Numbered from the stretch's first letter, positions 55,851-64,000 are shown. The stretch is 64,000 bases of DNA from JACRCT01 sp049841135 (GCA_049841135.1 JASGHK010000007.1:186001-250000), one strand, 5' to 3'. Numbers and translations: made by a program. Notes: generated from the letters alone by a model not told the origin.

Positions 55851-57512
55851 GTGCGCATCGCATTGATCGTGCTGGGCGGCCTCGCCGCCTTCATCCTCTC
55901 GTCCTGTTCGAGCAACACCACTCCCGAGACCAAGGGCCTGCCGGTGGGCTCCGCCTGCACCGCCGCGGCCGACTGCGCGTCGCCGCCCACGGCGGCCTGC
56001 TACTCCGAGTTCAAGCCGCTGGTGGGGCTGATCAATGAAGGGACCGACGCGGAGACCAAGGCCTACTTCGAGGGCATCGGGCTCAACTTCCCCAGCGGCT
56101 ACTGCTCGAACACCGGCGACTGCGCCGCCGACAGCGACTGCAGCACCGGCGGCAAGTGCTACCTGCCGATGAAGGGCGTGACGCAGGCGACCATCGACGA
56201 GCTGGCGACCACCGTCCCGTTCGACCTGAACAAGTTCAAGACGATGGGCCTGTGCATGAAGGCCTGCACCAAGGACGACGAGTGCCGCCAGGGCTACAAG
56301 TGCGGCTGGCCCCTGGGCGACCTGATGCAGCTGGTCTCCGGCGCCACCGAGGCGAAGTTCTGCATCGAGATCCCCGACCCCTGCAAGAGCGCCCCGTGCC
56401 AGAACGGCGGCACCTGCGCCAAGGTCGACGACCTCAACTACAAGTGCACCTGCCCCGCCGGCTTCAACGGCACCAACTGCCAGACCAACATCGACGACTG
56501 CTCCCCCAACCCCTGCCAGAACGGCGCGACCTGCACCGACGGCGTCAACGACTACGTCTGCACCTGCGCCACGGGCTACTCGGGCAAGACCTGCGACACC
56601 AACATCGACGACTGCACCCCGAACCCCTGCCAGAACGCCGGCACCTGCGCCGACGGCGTGGGCGACTACACCTGCACCTGCCCCGCGAGCTGGTCGGGCA
56701 AGAACTGCGAGATCGAGTTGGCGGGCTGCACCCCCAACCCCTGCCTGAACGGCGGCACCTGCACCCCGGCCACCGGCGGCGACTTCACCTGCGCCTGCGC
56801 GGGCACCTGGACCGGCAAGACCTGCAACGAGAAGTGCGGCCAGTCCACCCTCATCACCTACGCCATCACCGGCAAGTTCAAGCTCTCGGGCACCACCGCG
56901 GGCATGGGCGACGGCGAGTGGTCGCTGCCCGGCACCGACATCCGCACCGGCGGCACCCCGGCGGTCACCGCCGCCACGCTGACGCTGCGCGTGGACGCCG
57001 ACGGCAAGCACGCCGCCATCACCGCCTTCGACCTGGGGCACAACGTCCACCAGAAGCCCTCGATGGGCCCGGAGATCTGGACGAACATCCTGCACACCTC
57101 GAAGAAGTCGGAGTGCGGCGTCGCCAAGGGCACCATCACCGGCACCACCCTCACCTGGGACGCCTGCACGCTGCCGGCGAACTACGGCAAGAAGGAGTGG
57201 GTCACCAGCGAGGTCGCCTCCGGCGCCGGCTGCCTCATGGAGGCCGGCAGCGAGGGCAACATCTACTGCTCGGGCGGCACCTGCAACCTGGGCGGGCTCA
57301 CCGCGGGCGACAACGCCGTCACCCGCCCGCCGCAGTGGCCGCAGCCGCTCTCCGCCTTCAACTTCGCCGCGGCGGACCTCAGGAGCTTCTCCGCCGGCTA
57401 CTGGTACCAGCCCAACGACAAGAAGAACGCCATCACCCAGGTGAAGATCGACACGGCCGTGGAGACGGGCCGCAAGACCGAGGTGACGCCGGACTGCGCC
57501 TGCCCGCAGTAG
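55851..57512 (+). CDS. lipoprotein with four EGF-like repeats
   Basis: 553 residues; GTG start with AGGAGGG upstream. The signal RIALIVLGGLAAFILSSCSS has a lipobox (LSSC). A Cys-rich stretch (to about residue 175) precedes four EGF-like domains (about 176-211, 213-249, 251-287, 291-326) with six Cys each, e.g. CSPNPCQNGATCTDG, then CTCATGYSGKTC, typical of calcium-binding EGF modules in animal Notch-like proteins. The C-terminal 225 residues form a separate beta-rich domain with Cys pairs. It is exposed on the outer or periplasmic face. No neighbours suggest function. It is followed by a terminator. Confidence 0.85.
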   Translation: MRIALIVLGGLAAFILSSCSSNTTPETKGLPVGSACTAAADCASPPTAACYSEFKPLVGLINEGTDAETKAYFEGIGLNFPSGYCSNTGDCAADSDCSTGGKCYLPMKGVTQATIDELATTVPFDLNKFKTMGLCMKACTKDDECRQGYKCGWPLGDLMQLVSGATEAKFCIEIPDPCKSAPCQNGGTCAKVDDLNYKCTCPAGFNGTNCQTNIDDCSPNPCQNGATCTDGVNDYVCTCATGYSGKTCDTNIDDCTPNPCQNAGTCADGVGDYTCTCPASWSGKNCEIELAGCTPNPCLNGGTCTPATGGDFTCACAGTWTGKTCNEKCGQSTLITYAITGKFKLSGTTAGMGDGEWSLPGTDIRTGGTPAVTAATLTLRVDADGKHAAITAFDLGHNVHQKPSMGPEIWTNILHTSKKSECGVAKGTITGTTLTWDACTLPANYGKKEWVTSEVASGAGCLMEAGSEGNIYCSGGTCNLGGLTAGDNAVTRPPQWPQPLSAFNFAAADLRSFSAGYWYQPNDKKNAITQVKIDTAVETGRKTEVTPDCACPQ

Positions 57513-57546
57513 AGGGCGCAGGCTGTAGGCCATAGGCTGTAGGGGA

Positions 57547-57577
57547 GCGGTCCGGGGCGACTCGGGCCGCTTTCCTG
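57547..57577 (+). terminator. intrinsic terminator after the EGF-like gene
   Basis: GCGGTCC / GGGCCGC stem (one G-T wobble) with a ten-base loop, followed by TTTCCTG, 35 bases past the stop. The intervening GCAGGCTGTAGGCCATAGGC is a small direct repeat. Confidence 0.55.
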
Positions 57578-57585
57578 TTGCGGGA

Positions 57586-58611
57586 TCAGCGGTCGAGCAG
57601 CTGCGAGACGACGCGCGAGGTGTAGTCGACCAGCGCGATGGCGCGGCTGTAGTTCATCCGCGTCGGGCCGATGATGCCCACCGAGCCGATGACGCCGGTG
57701 CCGGTGGCGTAAGGCGCCGCGATGACCGAGGCGCCGGTTCGGGCCGAGAACTCGGTGTCGGCGCCGATGAAGATCTTCAGCTCCTTGGCGCTCAGCGTGC
57801 GGTCGAGCACCTCCAGCAGCTTGCTCTTCTCCTCGAGCGCCGCGAACAGCTCGCGCATGCGCTTGACGTCGGCGAACTCGGGCGCCTCGAAGAAGCTCTC
57901 GCGGCCCTGGATGTGCACCTCGAAGCCGCCGGACCCTGCCGCGTCGACCACCTTCTGGCCCAGCTCGAGCGCCTTCTGCTCCAGGGTCTGGTACTCGCGC
58001 TTCTCCCGCGCCAGCTCGGCCGCCAGCCGCTCGCGGACTACGTCGAGCGGCGCGTCGCGCACCAGCTCGTTGAGCATCCCCTCGACCTTCCCCAGCTCGG
58101 CGGGGGCCAGGCCGAGGTCCACGATGAGCAGGTTGCGCACCACCCCCGAGCGCGCGACCACGATGGCGAGGACGCGCGAGTCCTTGAGCGCCACCAGCTC
58201 CAGCCGCTCGATCGGCGTCTTCTCCAGGCTGGGCAGGGTGACGACCGCCGCGTGGTGCGAGAGCGAGGAGAGCAGGCGGGTCGTCTCGCGCAGCACCTCG
58301 TCGGCGTCCCGGCTCTGCGGCAGGCTGCGCTCGATGAGGTCGCGCTCCGGCTTGCTGGGCGAGCGCACCTGCACCAGCGTGTCCACGTAGTAGCGGTAGC
58401 CGCGGTCGGTCGGCACCCGGCCGGCCGAGGTGTGCGGCTTCTCCAGGAACCCCAGCTCCTCGAGGTCGGCCATCACGCTGCGCACGGTCGCCGGCGACAC
58501 GGGCAAGTCGCGGCCGGCGATGGCCGTGCTGCCCACCGGCTCACCCGTGGTGATGTGCTCCTGGACGATGAGCCGCAGGATGTCGCGCTGGCGGACGTCG
58601 AGCTCTTCCAT
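57586..58611 (-). CDS. hrcA: heat-shock repressor HrcA
   Basis: 341 residues, full length. The winged-helix N-terminus LDVRQRDILRLIVQEHITTG, EPVGSTAIAGRDLPVSPATVRSVMADLEELG, the FLEKPHTSAGRVPTDRGYRYYVD signature and the C-terminal GVIGSVGIIGPTRMNYSRAIALVDYTS are all diagnostic. HrcA represses groESL/dnaK at CIRCE elements in other bacteria. It is monocistronic here: grpE, dnaK and dnaJ are not adjacent. No CIRCE motif (TTAGCACTC with its inverted copy) was found upstream of it. Confidence 0.95.
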   Translation of the reverse strand: MEELDVRQRDILRLIVQEHITTGEPVGSTAIAGRDLPVSPATVRSVMADLEELGFLEKPHTSAGRVPTDRGYRYYVDTLVQVRSPSKPERDLIERSLPQSRDADEVLRETTRLLSSLSHHAAVVTLPSLEKTPIERLELVALKDSRVLAIVVARSGVVRNLLIVDLGLAPAELGKVEGMLNELVRDAPLDVVRERLAAELAREKREYQTLEQKALELGQKVVDAAGSGGFEVHIQGRESFFEAPEFADVKRMRELFAALEEKSKLLEVLDRTLSAKELKIFIGADTEFSARTGASVIAAPYATGTGVIGSVGIIGPTRMNYSRAIALVDYTSRVVSQLLDR

Positions 58612-58698
58612 GGCCGCGGTAGAAGGTAACGCCCGCAACGTGCAGCATTCAAGCCTGGGGCCGAGCGCGCCGGTCGGCGGCTTTGGCGCAGGGCGAGC

Positions 58699-58739
58699 GT
58701 GTGGTAAATCCTCGGTGGGCCGTAGGAGGTTCACCACAC
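58699..58739 (+). promoter_or_regulatory. hairpin that encloses the ribosome-binding site of the following gene
   Basis: GTGTGGT (58699-58705) pairs with ACCACAC (58733-58739), which abuts the ATG at 58740. The Shine-Dalgarno AGGAGG (about 58724) lies in the loop. The arrangement could modulate translation initiation. Confidence 0.4.
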
Positions 58740-59618
58740 ATGCGTACGCTGATCCTGACCCTTGTCGTGATGGCCGTGCCGGCGGCCGCATCCGCGCAGG
58801 TCTGTCCCTACGGCCTGGTGGCCGTGGACGCCGCGCACTGCTGCTGGCCCGGGCAGACGTTCGCCCCCGAGCGGGGGACCTGTGCCGGCGCGCCGCAGTG
58901 CCCGGCCGGCCTCGTGCCGTACGGGGAGACCTGCATCGCCTCGAACACTGCGCAGCCGCAGCCCCAGCCGGCGGGCACCACGCTCCCGCCGCCGCCTCCT
59001 CCTCCGGCGAACTACCAGCAGGTGCCGCCGCAGCAGGTGCAGATGCAGCCGATGCCGCAGGTCTTCGGCTACCCGGTGCGCTTCGAGGCCAAGAAGGAAG
59101 GCCAGGAGTTCTCGGTCTCGGTCGACAATGGCATCTCCTGCCGCACGCCGTGCGAGCTGACTGTGCCGCCGGGCCGGCACAAGGTCCGGGTCGAGGGTGA
59201 CGCCCACTTCGACGATCGCGTCAACTTCCCGGCCAGCCCCTCCACCGTCGTCGTCGAGAAGCGGGGCGGGATCCACGCGCTGGGTGTCGCTGGCCTCGCG
59301 GTGGGCATTCCCTGCGCGGCCGTGGGCGGAGTCGTTTCGCTGCTTGGCTATGCCATCCAGTACGGCACCGGCAGCTCCAGCGCGCGCAGCACCGGCCAGA
59401 GCATGATGTACGGCGGAGCTGGCGTGGCGGTCTTCGGCGTCGTCTTCGCGGCCGTCGGCGGCGGCGTGGGCTTCGGCCTCGCCGGCAAGAACCGCCTCAA
59501 GTTCGCCCGCGAAGCCAATAGCGAAGCGGACGAGCCCGCTCCCGCCTTCCAGTTGGTCAGCGCGGGCGTCGTTCCGACCAAGGACGGTGGCATGGCGGGG
59601 GCAACGTTCGCCTTCTAA
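58740..59618 (+). CDS. secreted Cys-rich/PEGA-like protein, first of a tandem paralogue pair
   Basis: 292 residues. A signal peptide ending ASAQ is followed by a Cys-rich N-domain (VCPYGLVAVDAAHCCWPGQ, GTCAGAPQCPAGLVPYGETC), a Pro/Gln-rich linker, a PEGA-like domain (FSVSVDNGISCRTPCELTVPPG, HKVRVEGDAHF) and a C-terminal hydrophobic Gly-rich part with two possible membrane helices, ending GATFAF with a terminal Phe as in outer-membrane proteins. A neighbour with the same layout follows (59820). The function is unknown; it is likely periplasmic or in the outer membrane. Confidence 0.7.
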   Translation: MRTLILTLVVMAVPAAASAQVCPYGLVAVDAAHCCWPGQTFAPERGTCAGAPQCPAGLVPYGETCIASNTAQPQPQPAGTTLPPPPPPPANYQQVPPQQVQMQPMPQVFGYPVRFEAKKEGQEFSVSVDNGISCRTPCELTVPPGRHKVRVEGDAHFDDRVNFPASPSTVVVEKRGGIHALGVAGLAVGIPCAAVGGVVSLLGYAIQYGTGSSSARSTGQSMMYGGAGVAVFGVVFAAVGGGVGFGLAGKNRLKFAREANSEADEPAPAFQLVSAGVVPTKDGGMAGATFAF

Positions 59619-59639
59619 GTCCGTCCGCCGAGAGATCCA

Positions 59640-59680
59640 GAAGCGCTCGAGCCGGCGACGGTTCGGGCGCTTCGTCTTTT
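59640..59680 (+). terminator. intrinsic terminator after the first paralogue
   Basis: GAAGCGCTCGA / TTCGGGCGCTTC stem with a G-T wobble and a loop of about 11 bases, followed by GTCTTTT. Confidence 0.6.
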
Positions 59681-59819
59681 GGGGAGCGGGTAGTCGTGAC
59701 ATGCCTGTCAGGGGTTCGAGTCGAGCCGAGGCGGTTCCGCTGCCTATCCGGCTGAAGATCCAGGCGGTTTCCGGCGGCCCACAAACTGCAAAAGACCGCG
59801 TGACCGCTCCGGAGGCTTC

Positions 59820-60722
59820 ATGCGCCCTCTCGCACTCGCTCTCGTCCTTCTAACCATTCCCGCTGTCGCGTCGGCGCAGATTTGTCCCGCCGGGTTGGTG
59901 GCCGCCGACAGCGCCCACTGCTGCTGGCCGGGCCAGCTGTTCGATGGCGCCCGCGGGCTCTGCTCGGGCACGCCGCAGTGCCCGCAGGGTCTGGCGCCCT
60001 ACGGCGAGACGTGCCTGGCCGCGCAGCCACAAGCAGCTCAGCCGCCCGCTCCGGCTCCGGCTCAGAGTCCCGAGCTTCCGCCGCTGCCGCCGCCCCCGCC
60101 GGCGAACTATCTGCCACCCGCATCGGCCGGCTACCAGGTGCTGCCGCCCCCGGTCGTCCCGGGCATGCCGCAGCCCTTCGGCCACTCTCGTCACTTCGTG
60201 GCCAAGAACCAGGGCAACGAGTTCACGGTCACGGTCGACGGCGCTGGCATGTGCCGGACGCCGTGCGCGCTGGCGGTCCCGGCGGGCAAGCACGTCGTGA
60301 AGATTGAGGGTGACGCCCGCTTCACCCAGAAGGTGACCTTCCCGGAAGGCGCGTCCAAGGTCGAGATCGAGAAGCGCCGAAACGGCGGGATCGCGCTGGG
60401 AGTCGTCAGCCTCTCGGTGGGCGTCCCCACGGCAATCGTCGGGGCTGCGTTCGGTCTGTCCGGCCTGCTTTCGAACTACTTCTCCTATGGGTCCTACGGC
60501 GCAAAGGACACGATGTACGCGGGTTTCGGCGCAATGGCTGCCGGAGCCACCGTCGCCGCCGTCGGTGCGGCGATCGGGTTCCGGCTCGCGGGCCACAACC
60601 GGCTCAGCCTGACGACCGAGCTCAGCGCAGAAGAGCCCAAGGCTCCGCCGGTGCAGCTCATCAGCATGGGCGCGATGCCGACCAAGGACGGGGCGATGGT
60701 GGGCGCGACGTTCGCCTTCTGA
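59820..60722 (+). CDS. secreted Cys-rich/PEGA-like protein, second tandem paralogue
   Basis: 300 residues with the same layout as the previous gene: signal peptide ending ASAQ, ICPAGLVAADSAHCCWPGQL, GLCSGTPQCPQGLAPYGETC, a Pro/Ala/Gln linker, FTVTVDGAGMCRTPCALAVP, two hydrophobic Gly-rich segments (VVSLSVGVPTAIVGAAFGL, GAMAAGATVAAVGAAIGF) and the same ending GATFAF. Roughly half the residues match the first copy. They arose by duplication but have separate terminators/promoters. The stop at 60720-60722 touches the permease stop on the other strand. Function unknown. Confidence 0.7.
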   Translation: MRPLALALVLLTIPAVASAQICPAGLVAADSAHCCWPGQLFDGARGLCSGTPQCPQGLAPYGETCLAAQPQAAQPPAPAPAQSPELPPLPPPPPANYLPPASAGYQVLPPPVVPGMPQPFGHSRHFVAKNQGNEFTVTVDGAGMCRTPCALAVPAGKHVVKIEGDARFTQKVTFPEGASKVEIEKRRNGGIALGVVSLSVGVPTAIVGAAFGLSGLLSNYFSYGSYGAKDTMYAGFGAMAAGATVAAVGAAIGFRLAGHNRLSLTTELSAEEPKAPPVQLISMGAMPTKDGAMVGATFAF

Positions 60723-62049
60723 TCACTGGGCGGCAGCTGGCTCGGAGGGCTTGTCGCCGTCGCCGTTCGGTTGCGCAGCCGCCTGCGGCAGGATCAGGTT
60801 CAGCCCGACGCCCACCAGCGTCGCCAGCGTCATCTGGTCGAGCGAAGTCGCCCAGGTGGACCTTCGAGCCGCCGACGCCCAAGACCATGATCACCGAGGC
60901 CAGCATCAGGTTGCGCTTCTCGGAGAAGTTGACCTTGGCCTCCACGAACAGCCGGGTGCCGGCCGCGGCGATGACCCCGAACAGCGCGATGGAGACGCCG
61001 CCCATCACCGCCTCGGGGATGGTCTGGATGAGCGCGCCCAGCTTCTGGATGAACGAGAGGCTGATGGCGATGAGCGCCGCGCCGCCCAGCACCCAGACCG
61101 AGAAGACCCGGGTGATGGCCATGACGCCGAGGTTCTCGCCGTAGGTCGTCGCCGGCGGCGCGCCGACCAGCGAGGCGAAGGTGCAGGCCAGGCCGTCGCC
61201 CAACAGCGAGCGGTGCAGCCCGGGGTCCTTGGTGAAGTCGCGGTCGACGATCTTGTTGGTCACCAAGAGGTGCCCGATGTGCTCGGTGATGAGCACCAGC
61301 GCGATGGGCGCGATGAGCACCGCGGCCTTCAGGCCCTTCTCGCTGAAGGCCGGGGTCACGAAGCGCGGCACGTCGAGCCAGGCGGCGGCGGTGACCTTGG
61401 AGAAGTCCACCAGGCCCATGACCAGGCCGAAGACGTAGCCGCTGACGATGCCGATGAGCACCGGGATGACTCCCAGGAAGCCCTTGAACCAGCAGGAGCC
61501 GAGCACCACCACCGCGACCGTGAAGGCCGCGGTGAGCAGCCACTTGGACTCCATCCCGGCGGGGATGCGCGGGTTCGCCGAGAGCCCGGCCATCTGCACT
61601 GCGATCGAGGCCAGCCCCAGGCCGATGACGATGACCACCGAGCCGATCACCACCGGCGGGAAGATGCGGTCGAGCCAGCCGATGCCGATGCGGCCGATGA
61701 GCAGCGAGACGCAGACGTAGACGAGGCCCAGCGCCAGCGCGCCGGTCATCGCCGCGTGCGGGTCGCCCCAGCCCTTGTTGACGGTGGCCAGGCCGGCGAT
61801 GACCGCGAACGAGGAGCCGAGGTAGGCGGGCACCTTGCCCTTGGTCGCCGCGATGTAGAGCAGCGTGCCGACGCCGCCGGAGAAGAGCGCCACCGAGGGA
61901 TCGAAGCCGGTCAGGATGGGCACGAGCACCGTGGCGCCGAACATGGCGAACAGGTGCTGCAGCGACAACGGCAGGGTCTGCAGGATGGGCAACCGCTCGT
62001 CGACGTCGATGGTGCGGCGGCCGGTGTTGGTGGGGGCGCTGTCGGACAT
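60723..62049 (-). CDS. uraA: uracil/xanthine permease, NCS2 family (frame break near C-terminus)
   Basis: About 441 residues after bridging one break near 60845. NCS2 motifs are present: LSLQHLFAMFGATVLVP, GKVPAYLGSSFAVI, IFPPVVIGSVVIVIGL, LITEHIGHLLVT and VGAPPATTYGENLGVMAITR, with about 12-14 membrane helices (14 in UraA). The GxxP-type sequence ATTYGEN fits the uracil subgroup (UraA) over xanthine, but specificity cannot be certain. It imports a nucleobase with H+. The C-terminal tail after the break (TLATLVGVGLNLILPQ) is short. Its 3' end meets the second paralogue stop directly. Confidence 0.88.
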
Positions 62050-62200
62050 CGGGGTCCCTCCCGGGGCGGAGTCAGAGGGGGCTCAACATCCCCGAAAGCG
62101 CGGGTGGATGGGAAGGGCCGGCGGCGGTGCGGTTTCCCAGAAGCCAGGAGGCCGCGGAACCCACGGTCGTCCGACGAAGAAGGCTCTCAAGGAGAACCCA

Positions 62201-62752
62201 ATGCGCAAGCTCCTCTTCCGCACCCTGTTCACCGCCGCCGTCACCCTCGCTTCCTTCAGCACCACCATCGTCGTGGCCGAAGCCGCTGCCCCGAAGAAGG
62301 AGGCCAAGAAGGCCGACGAGAAGAAGGTGGAGGACAAGAAGGTCGAGGAGAAGAAGGACGGCGCCAAGTCAGCGGATCTCCAGGAAGTCTCCGACGCGGC
62401 CTTCGGCTACAAGGTCCTCATCCCCAAGGGCGCCCAGACCCTGCAGAAGGACGAGTACGGGCACGTCTTCAGCCTGCCGCTCAAGGGCGGCAACGAGTAC
62501 AACGTCGCCATCGGCAAGGTGCAGGCGAACGGCCTCGAGGACGCGGTGAGCACCGCGACCATGATGGGCACCAAGGAGATCGAGAAGAAGGACGCCGGCG
62601 ACTACTACCTGGTCGTCAAGGAGCCCCAGTTCGGCACGCAGGAGGTGCACGTGTACTGGAAGGGCGCCGCGCTCAACGTCAAGTGCACCGGTCCCGACAA
62701 GGACAAGGCGAAGCTGATGGAGATGTGCACTTCGCTCAAGCCCGCCAAGTAG
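62201..62752 (+). CDS. secreted protein of unknown function with Lys/Glu-rich linker
   Basis: 183 residues. The signal peptide MRKLLFRTLFTAAVTLASFS extends to about AEAAA. A highly charged Lys/Asp/Glu repeat linker (KKEAKKADEKKVEDKKVEEK) is followed by a folded domain of about 120 residues (AFGYKVLIPKGAQTLQKDEYG, GNEYNVAIGKVQANGLEDAVS, YWKGAALNVKCTGP). No family recognised. AAGGAGAACCC precedes the ATG. It starts 150 bases from the permease gene on the opposite strand and is followed by a terminator. Confidence 0.65.
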   Translation: MRKLLFRTLFTAAVTLASFSTTIVVAEAAAPKKEAKKADEKKVEDKKVEEKKDGAKSADLQEVSDAAFGYKVLIPKGAQTLQKDEYGHVFSLPLKGGNEYNVAIGKVQANGLEDAVSTATMMGTKEIEKKDAGDYYLVVKEPQFGTQEVHVYWKGAALNVKCTGPDKDKAKLMEMCTSLKPAK

Positions 62753-62780
62753 CCGCTCGAATCAGGGAAGGCAGGAAGAT

Positions 62781-62824
62781 CGAAGGGCCGGCGTCCCGGG
62801 CGGAGCTGGCCCTTCGGCTTTTCA
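62781..62824 (+). terminator. intrinsic terminator between convergent genes
   Basis: CGAAGGGCC / GGCCCTTCG perfect stem with an 18-base loop, followed by GCTTTTC. It overlaps the end of the convergent C39 gene by three bases. Confidence 0.65.
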
Positions 62825-63643
62825 ACGCGCGGCCCGGCGGATGCTCAGCGCGAAGCGGGCGAACGGGTAGCGACGCTCGAACTCGGCGACGGTCATCGAG
62901 AGCCGCCCCTCGAGCGGGTCGGCGATCACCAGCTGCTCGCCGGTGCGCTCCAGCAGCGCCACGAAGTGGCCGGCCGCGCCCACCTTCACACCCAGGATGG
63001 CGGGTGCGACCACCTCCTGGACTTGCTCGGGCGCGGTGAAGGTCGCGTCGAATCCACGGGAGCGAAGGGCGCGCGCCAGCAACCAGTTGAGGGTGCCGGT
63101 CCTCGTCGACGAGGCCTCGTGCGCGAGCTGGAGCTCCGTCGCAGGCTCGCCGAAGGTCTTCAGGATGGTCGCCGCGGCGCAGGGGCCGCAGGTCGAGGGC
63201 GTGCTCTGCAGGCAGACGCCGTCGCGCCACTCGTCGTGGATCTTCGAGGCCGGCAAGGTCCCGAGCCAGGGCTTGGCGAAGGCGATGACGAGCAGGCCAG
63301 CGAGGACACCAAGCCCTCGGGCAACGGCGGCCCAGCCCCACGGTGGGCGACCACCAGCGTGCTGGTCGACCCGGGCGCGCTCGCGGAGCCAGCCGGCGAA
63401 ACAGCCGCTCAGGAGGCCCACTCCCGCCGGGAGCAGGTCGGTCCAGGCCTGGCTGCGCCACTGGAAGTACCAGGGAGCGTCCAAGGCCGGCAGATGGAGG
63501 TAGTAGGCGGGGAAGAGTCCCCAGGGCAGAGCGATCGCCGCTCCGGCGACGAGAAGCGCACAGCGTCGCGAGGCCCGACGCCAGCCGGCGTACCCGGCGG
63601 CGAACAAGGCGAGGGCGGTGGCGAAGAGCGGAAGGATCATCAT
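62822..63643 (-). CDS. membrane protein with C-terminal C39-type peptidase domain
   Basis: 273 residues from the ATG at 63641-63643 (frame opens earlier at 63769; conservation begins at MMILPLF). The N-terminal half has about four membrane helices (LFATALALFAAGYAGW, CALLVAGAAIALPWGLF, LLPAGVGLLSGCFAGWL, GLGVLAGLLVIAFA). The C-terminal half is a C39-like papain fold: catalytic Cys in QSTPSTCGPCAAATIL, His in GAAGHFVALLE and Asp in VIADPLEGR. C39 domains usually cleave double-Gly leader peptides as part of ABC exporters. Here no ABC module is present, so it may be a stand-alone membrane peptidase. Confidence 0.78.
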   Translation of the reverse strand: MMILPLFATALALFAAGYAGWRRASRRCALLVAGAAIALPWGLFPAYYLHLPALDAPWYFQWRSQAWTDLLPAGVGLLSGCFAGWLRERARVDQHAGGRPPWGWAAVARGLGVLAGLLVIAFAKPWLGTLPASKIHDEWRDGVCLQSTPSTCGPCAAATILKTFGEPATELQLAHEASSTRTGTLNWLLARALRSRGFDATFTAPEQVQEVVAPAILGVKVGAAGHFVALLERTGEQLVIADPLEGRLSMTVAEFERRYPFARFALSIRRAAR

Positions 63644-63737
63644 CGCGGGCGAATCCTGGGGCTGGAGGATAGCTTCACTCGCTGCCGGCGCGGGATGCGG
63701 GTAGATTGCCGCCCCGATTTCGGACCAGGAGCTGCCC

Positions 63738-64000
63738 ATGGCCAACAAGATCAACACCGCCCCGCCCAAGGGCTCGCGCGACTTCCTGCCGGGCGACGTG
63801 CGCCGCCGCGAGTTCGTCCTCGACGTGGTCCGCCGCGTCTACCGCAAGTACGGCTTCGACCCGCTCGAGACGCCGGCGATGGAGCGCCTGGACACGCTGA
63901 TGGGCAAGTACGGCGACGAGGGCGACCAGCTCATCTTCCGGGTCCTGCACCGCGGCGAGACCCTGCGCAGCGTGCTCGAGGGCGGCAAGCCGGTGCTGGA
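63738..64000 (+). CDS. hisS: histidyl-tRNA synthetase, N-terminal part (cut by window end)
   Basis: 87 complete codons seen. The N-terminus MANKINTAPPKGSRDFLPGD, then FVLDVVRRVYRKYGFDPLETPAMERLDTLMGKYGDEGDQLIFRVL corresponds to motif 1 of class II histidyl-tRNA synthetase (KGTRDFLP and GYxxxETPxxE). The start ATG at 63738 has CCAGGAG upstream. The gene continues beyond the window. It charges tRNA-His. It diverges from the C39 gene with about 95 bases between. Confidence 0.9.
   Translation, partial: MANKINTAPPKGSRDFLPGDVRRREFVLDVVRRVYRKYGFDPLETPAMERLDTLMGKYGDEGDQLIFRVLHRGETLRSVLEGGKPVL

Noticed and set aside
58612..58739. CIRCE element expected near hrcA
   Set aside because: No TTAGCACTC or inverted partner is present in the divergent region, so autoregulation by CIRCE is not supported here.

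Overview
The window is a very GC-rich bacterial chromosome segment that looks like Myxococcota (the former myxobacterial Deltaproteobacteria). The signs are: multi-GAF and FHA signalling proteins, an FHA-DUF4388-type protein, a response regulator fused to PilZ-like and TPR segments, PEGA and GIN-domain secreted proteins, many small lipoproteins, a PilT twitching ATPase, and an unusually large TatC. No phage, insertion sequence, CRISPR array, rRNA or tRNA was seen. At least fourteen single-base frame breaks interrupt otherwise intact, conserved genes. The simplest reading is uncorrected indels in the assembly, so broken genes are listed at full reconstructed extent.

Layout. 1-16.6 kb: signalling and metabolism (three sensor histidine kinases, an FHA protein, a TPR protein, flavin reductase, S51-like peptidase, class V aminotransferase coupled to an M19 dipeptidase, a barstar-like protein, a metallo-hydrolase). 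16.6-26 kb: P-II protein, a PolB-type exonuclease, PEGA protein, esterase plus a putative outer-membrane protein, DUF3052 protein, tatA/B-tatC, a lipoprotein and pilT. 26.1-36.4 kb: a type II fatty-acid/polyketide-like cluster. 36.5-42.9 kb: DUF4013 protein, recX, bamD, a lipoprotein, an NtrC-type regulator, a coiled-coil secreted protein and a methyltransferase. 43-54 kb: FHA-GAF-cyclase, amidohydrolase, S1-repeat protein, a secreted protein with 63-residue tandem repeats, GIN protein, ftsY, a REC-PilZ-TPR protein and RNase P RNA (rnpB, minus strand). 54.6-64 kb: cysteine desulfurase, a lipoprotein with four EGF-like repeats, hrcA, two paralogous secreted proteins, a uracil/xanthine permease, a C39-type membrane peptidase and the start of hisS.

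The most interesting region is 26.1-36.4 kb. It has a dialkylresorcinol/aryl-polyene-type gene set: two ketosynthase plus chain-length-factor-like pairs, one acyl carrier protein, a DarA-like flavodoxin-fold protein, a DarB-like ketosynthase III, a small unknown protein, a BtrH-domain protein, and a protein with two fused hotdog (dehydratase/thioesterase-like) domains on the other strand. The seven plus-strand genes from the carrier protein to the BtrH gene all overlap by 1 to 4 bases, which indicates translational coupling. No ketoreductase, ammonia lyase or exporter is visible in the window. The set therefore looks reduced or split, and its product cannot be read from sequence.

Dispersed palindromic repeats occur between genes. 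In one place one repeat family sits inside another, and in two places repeat-derived sequence is read in frame as protein.
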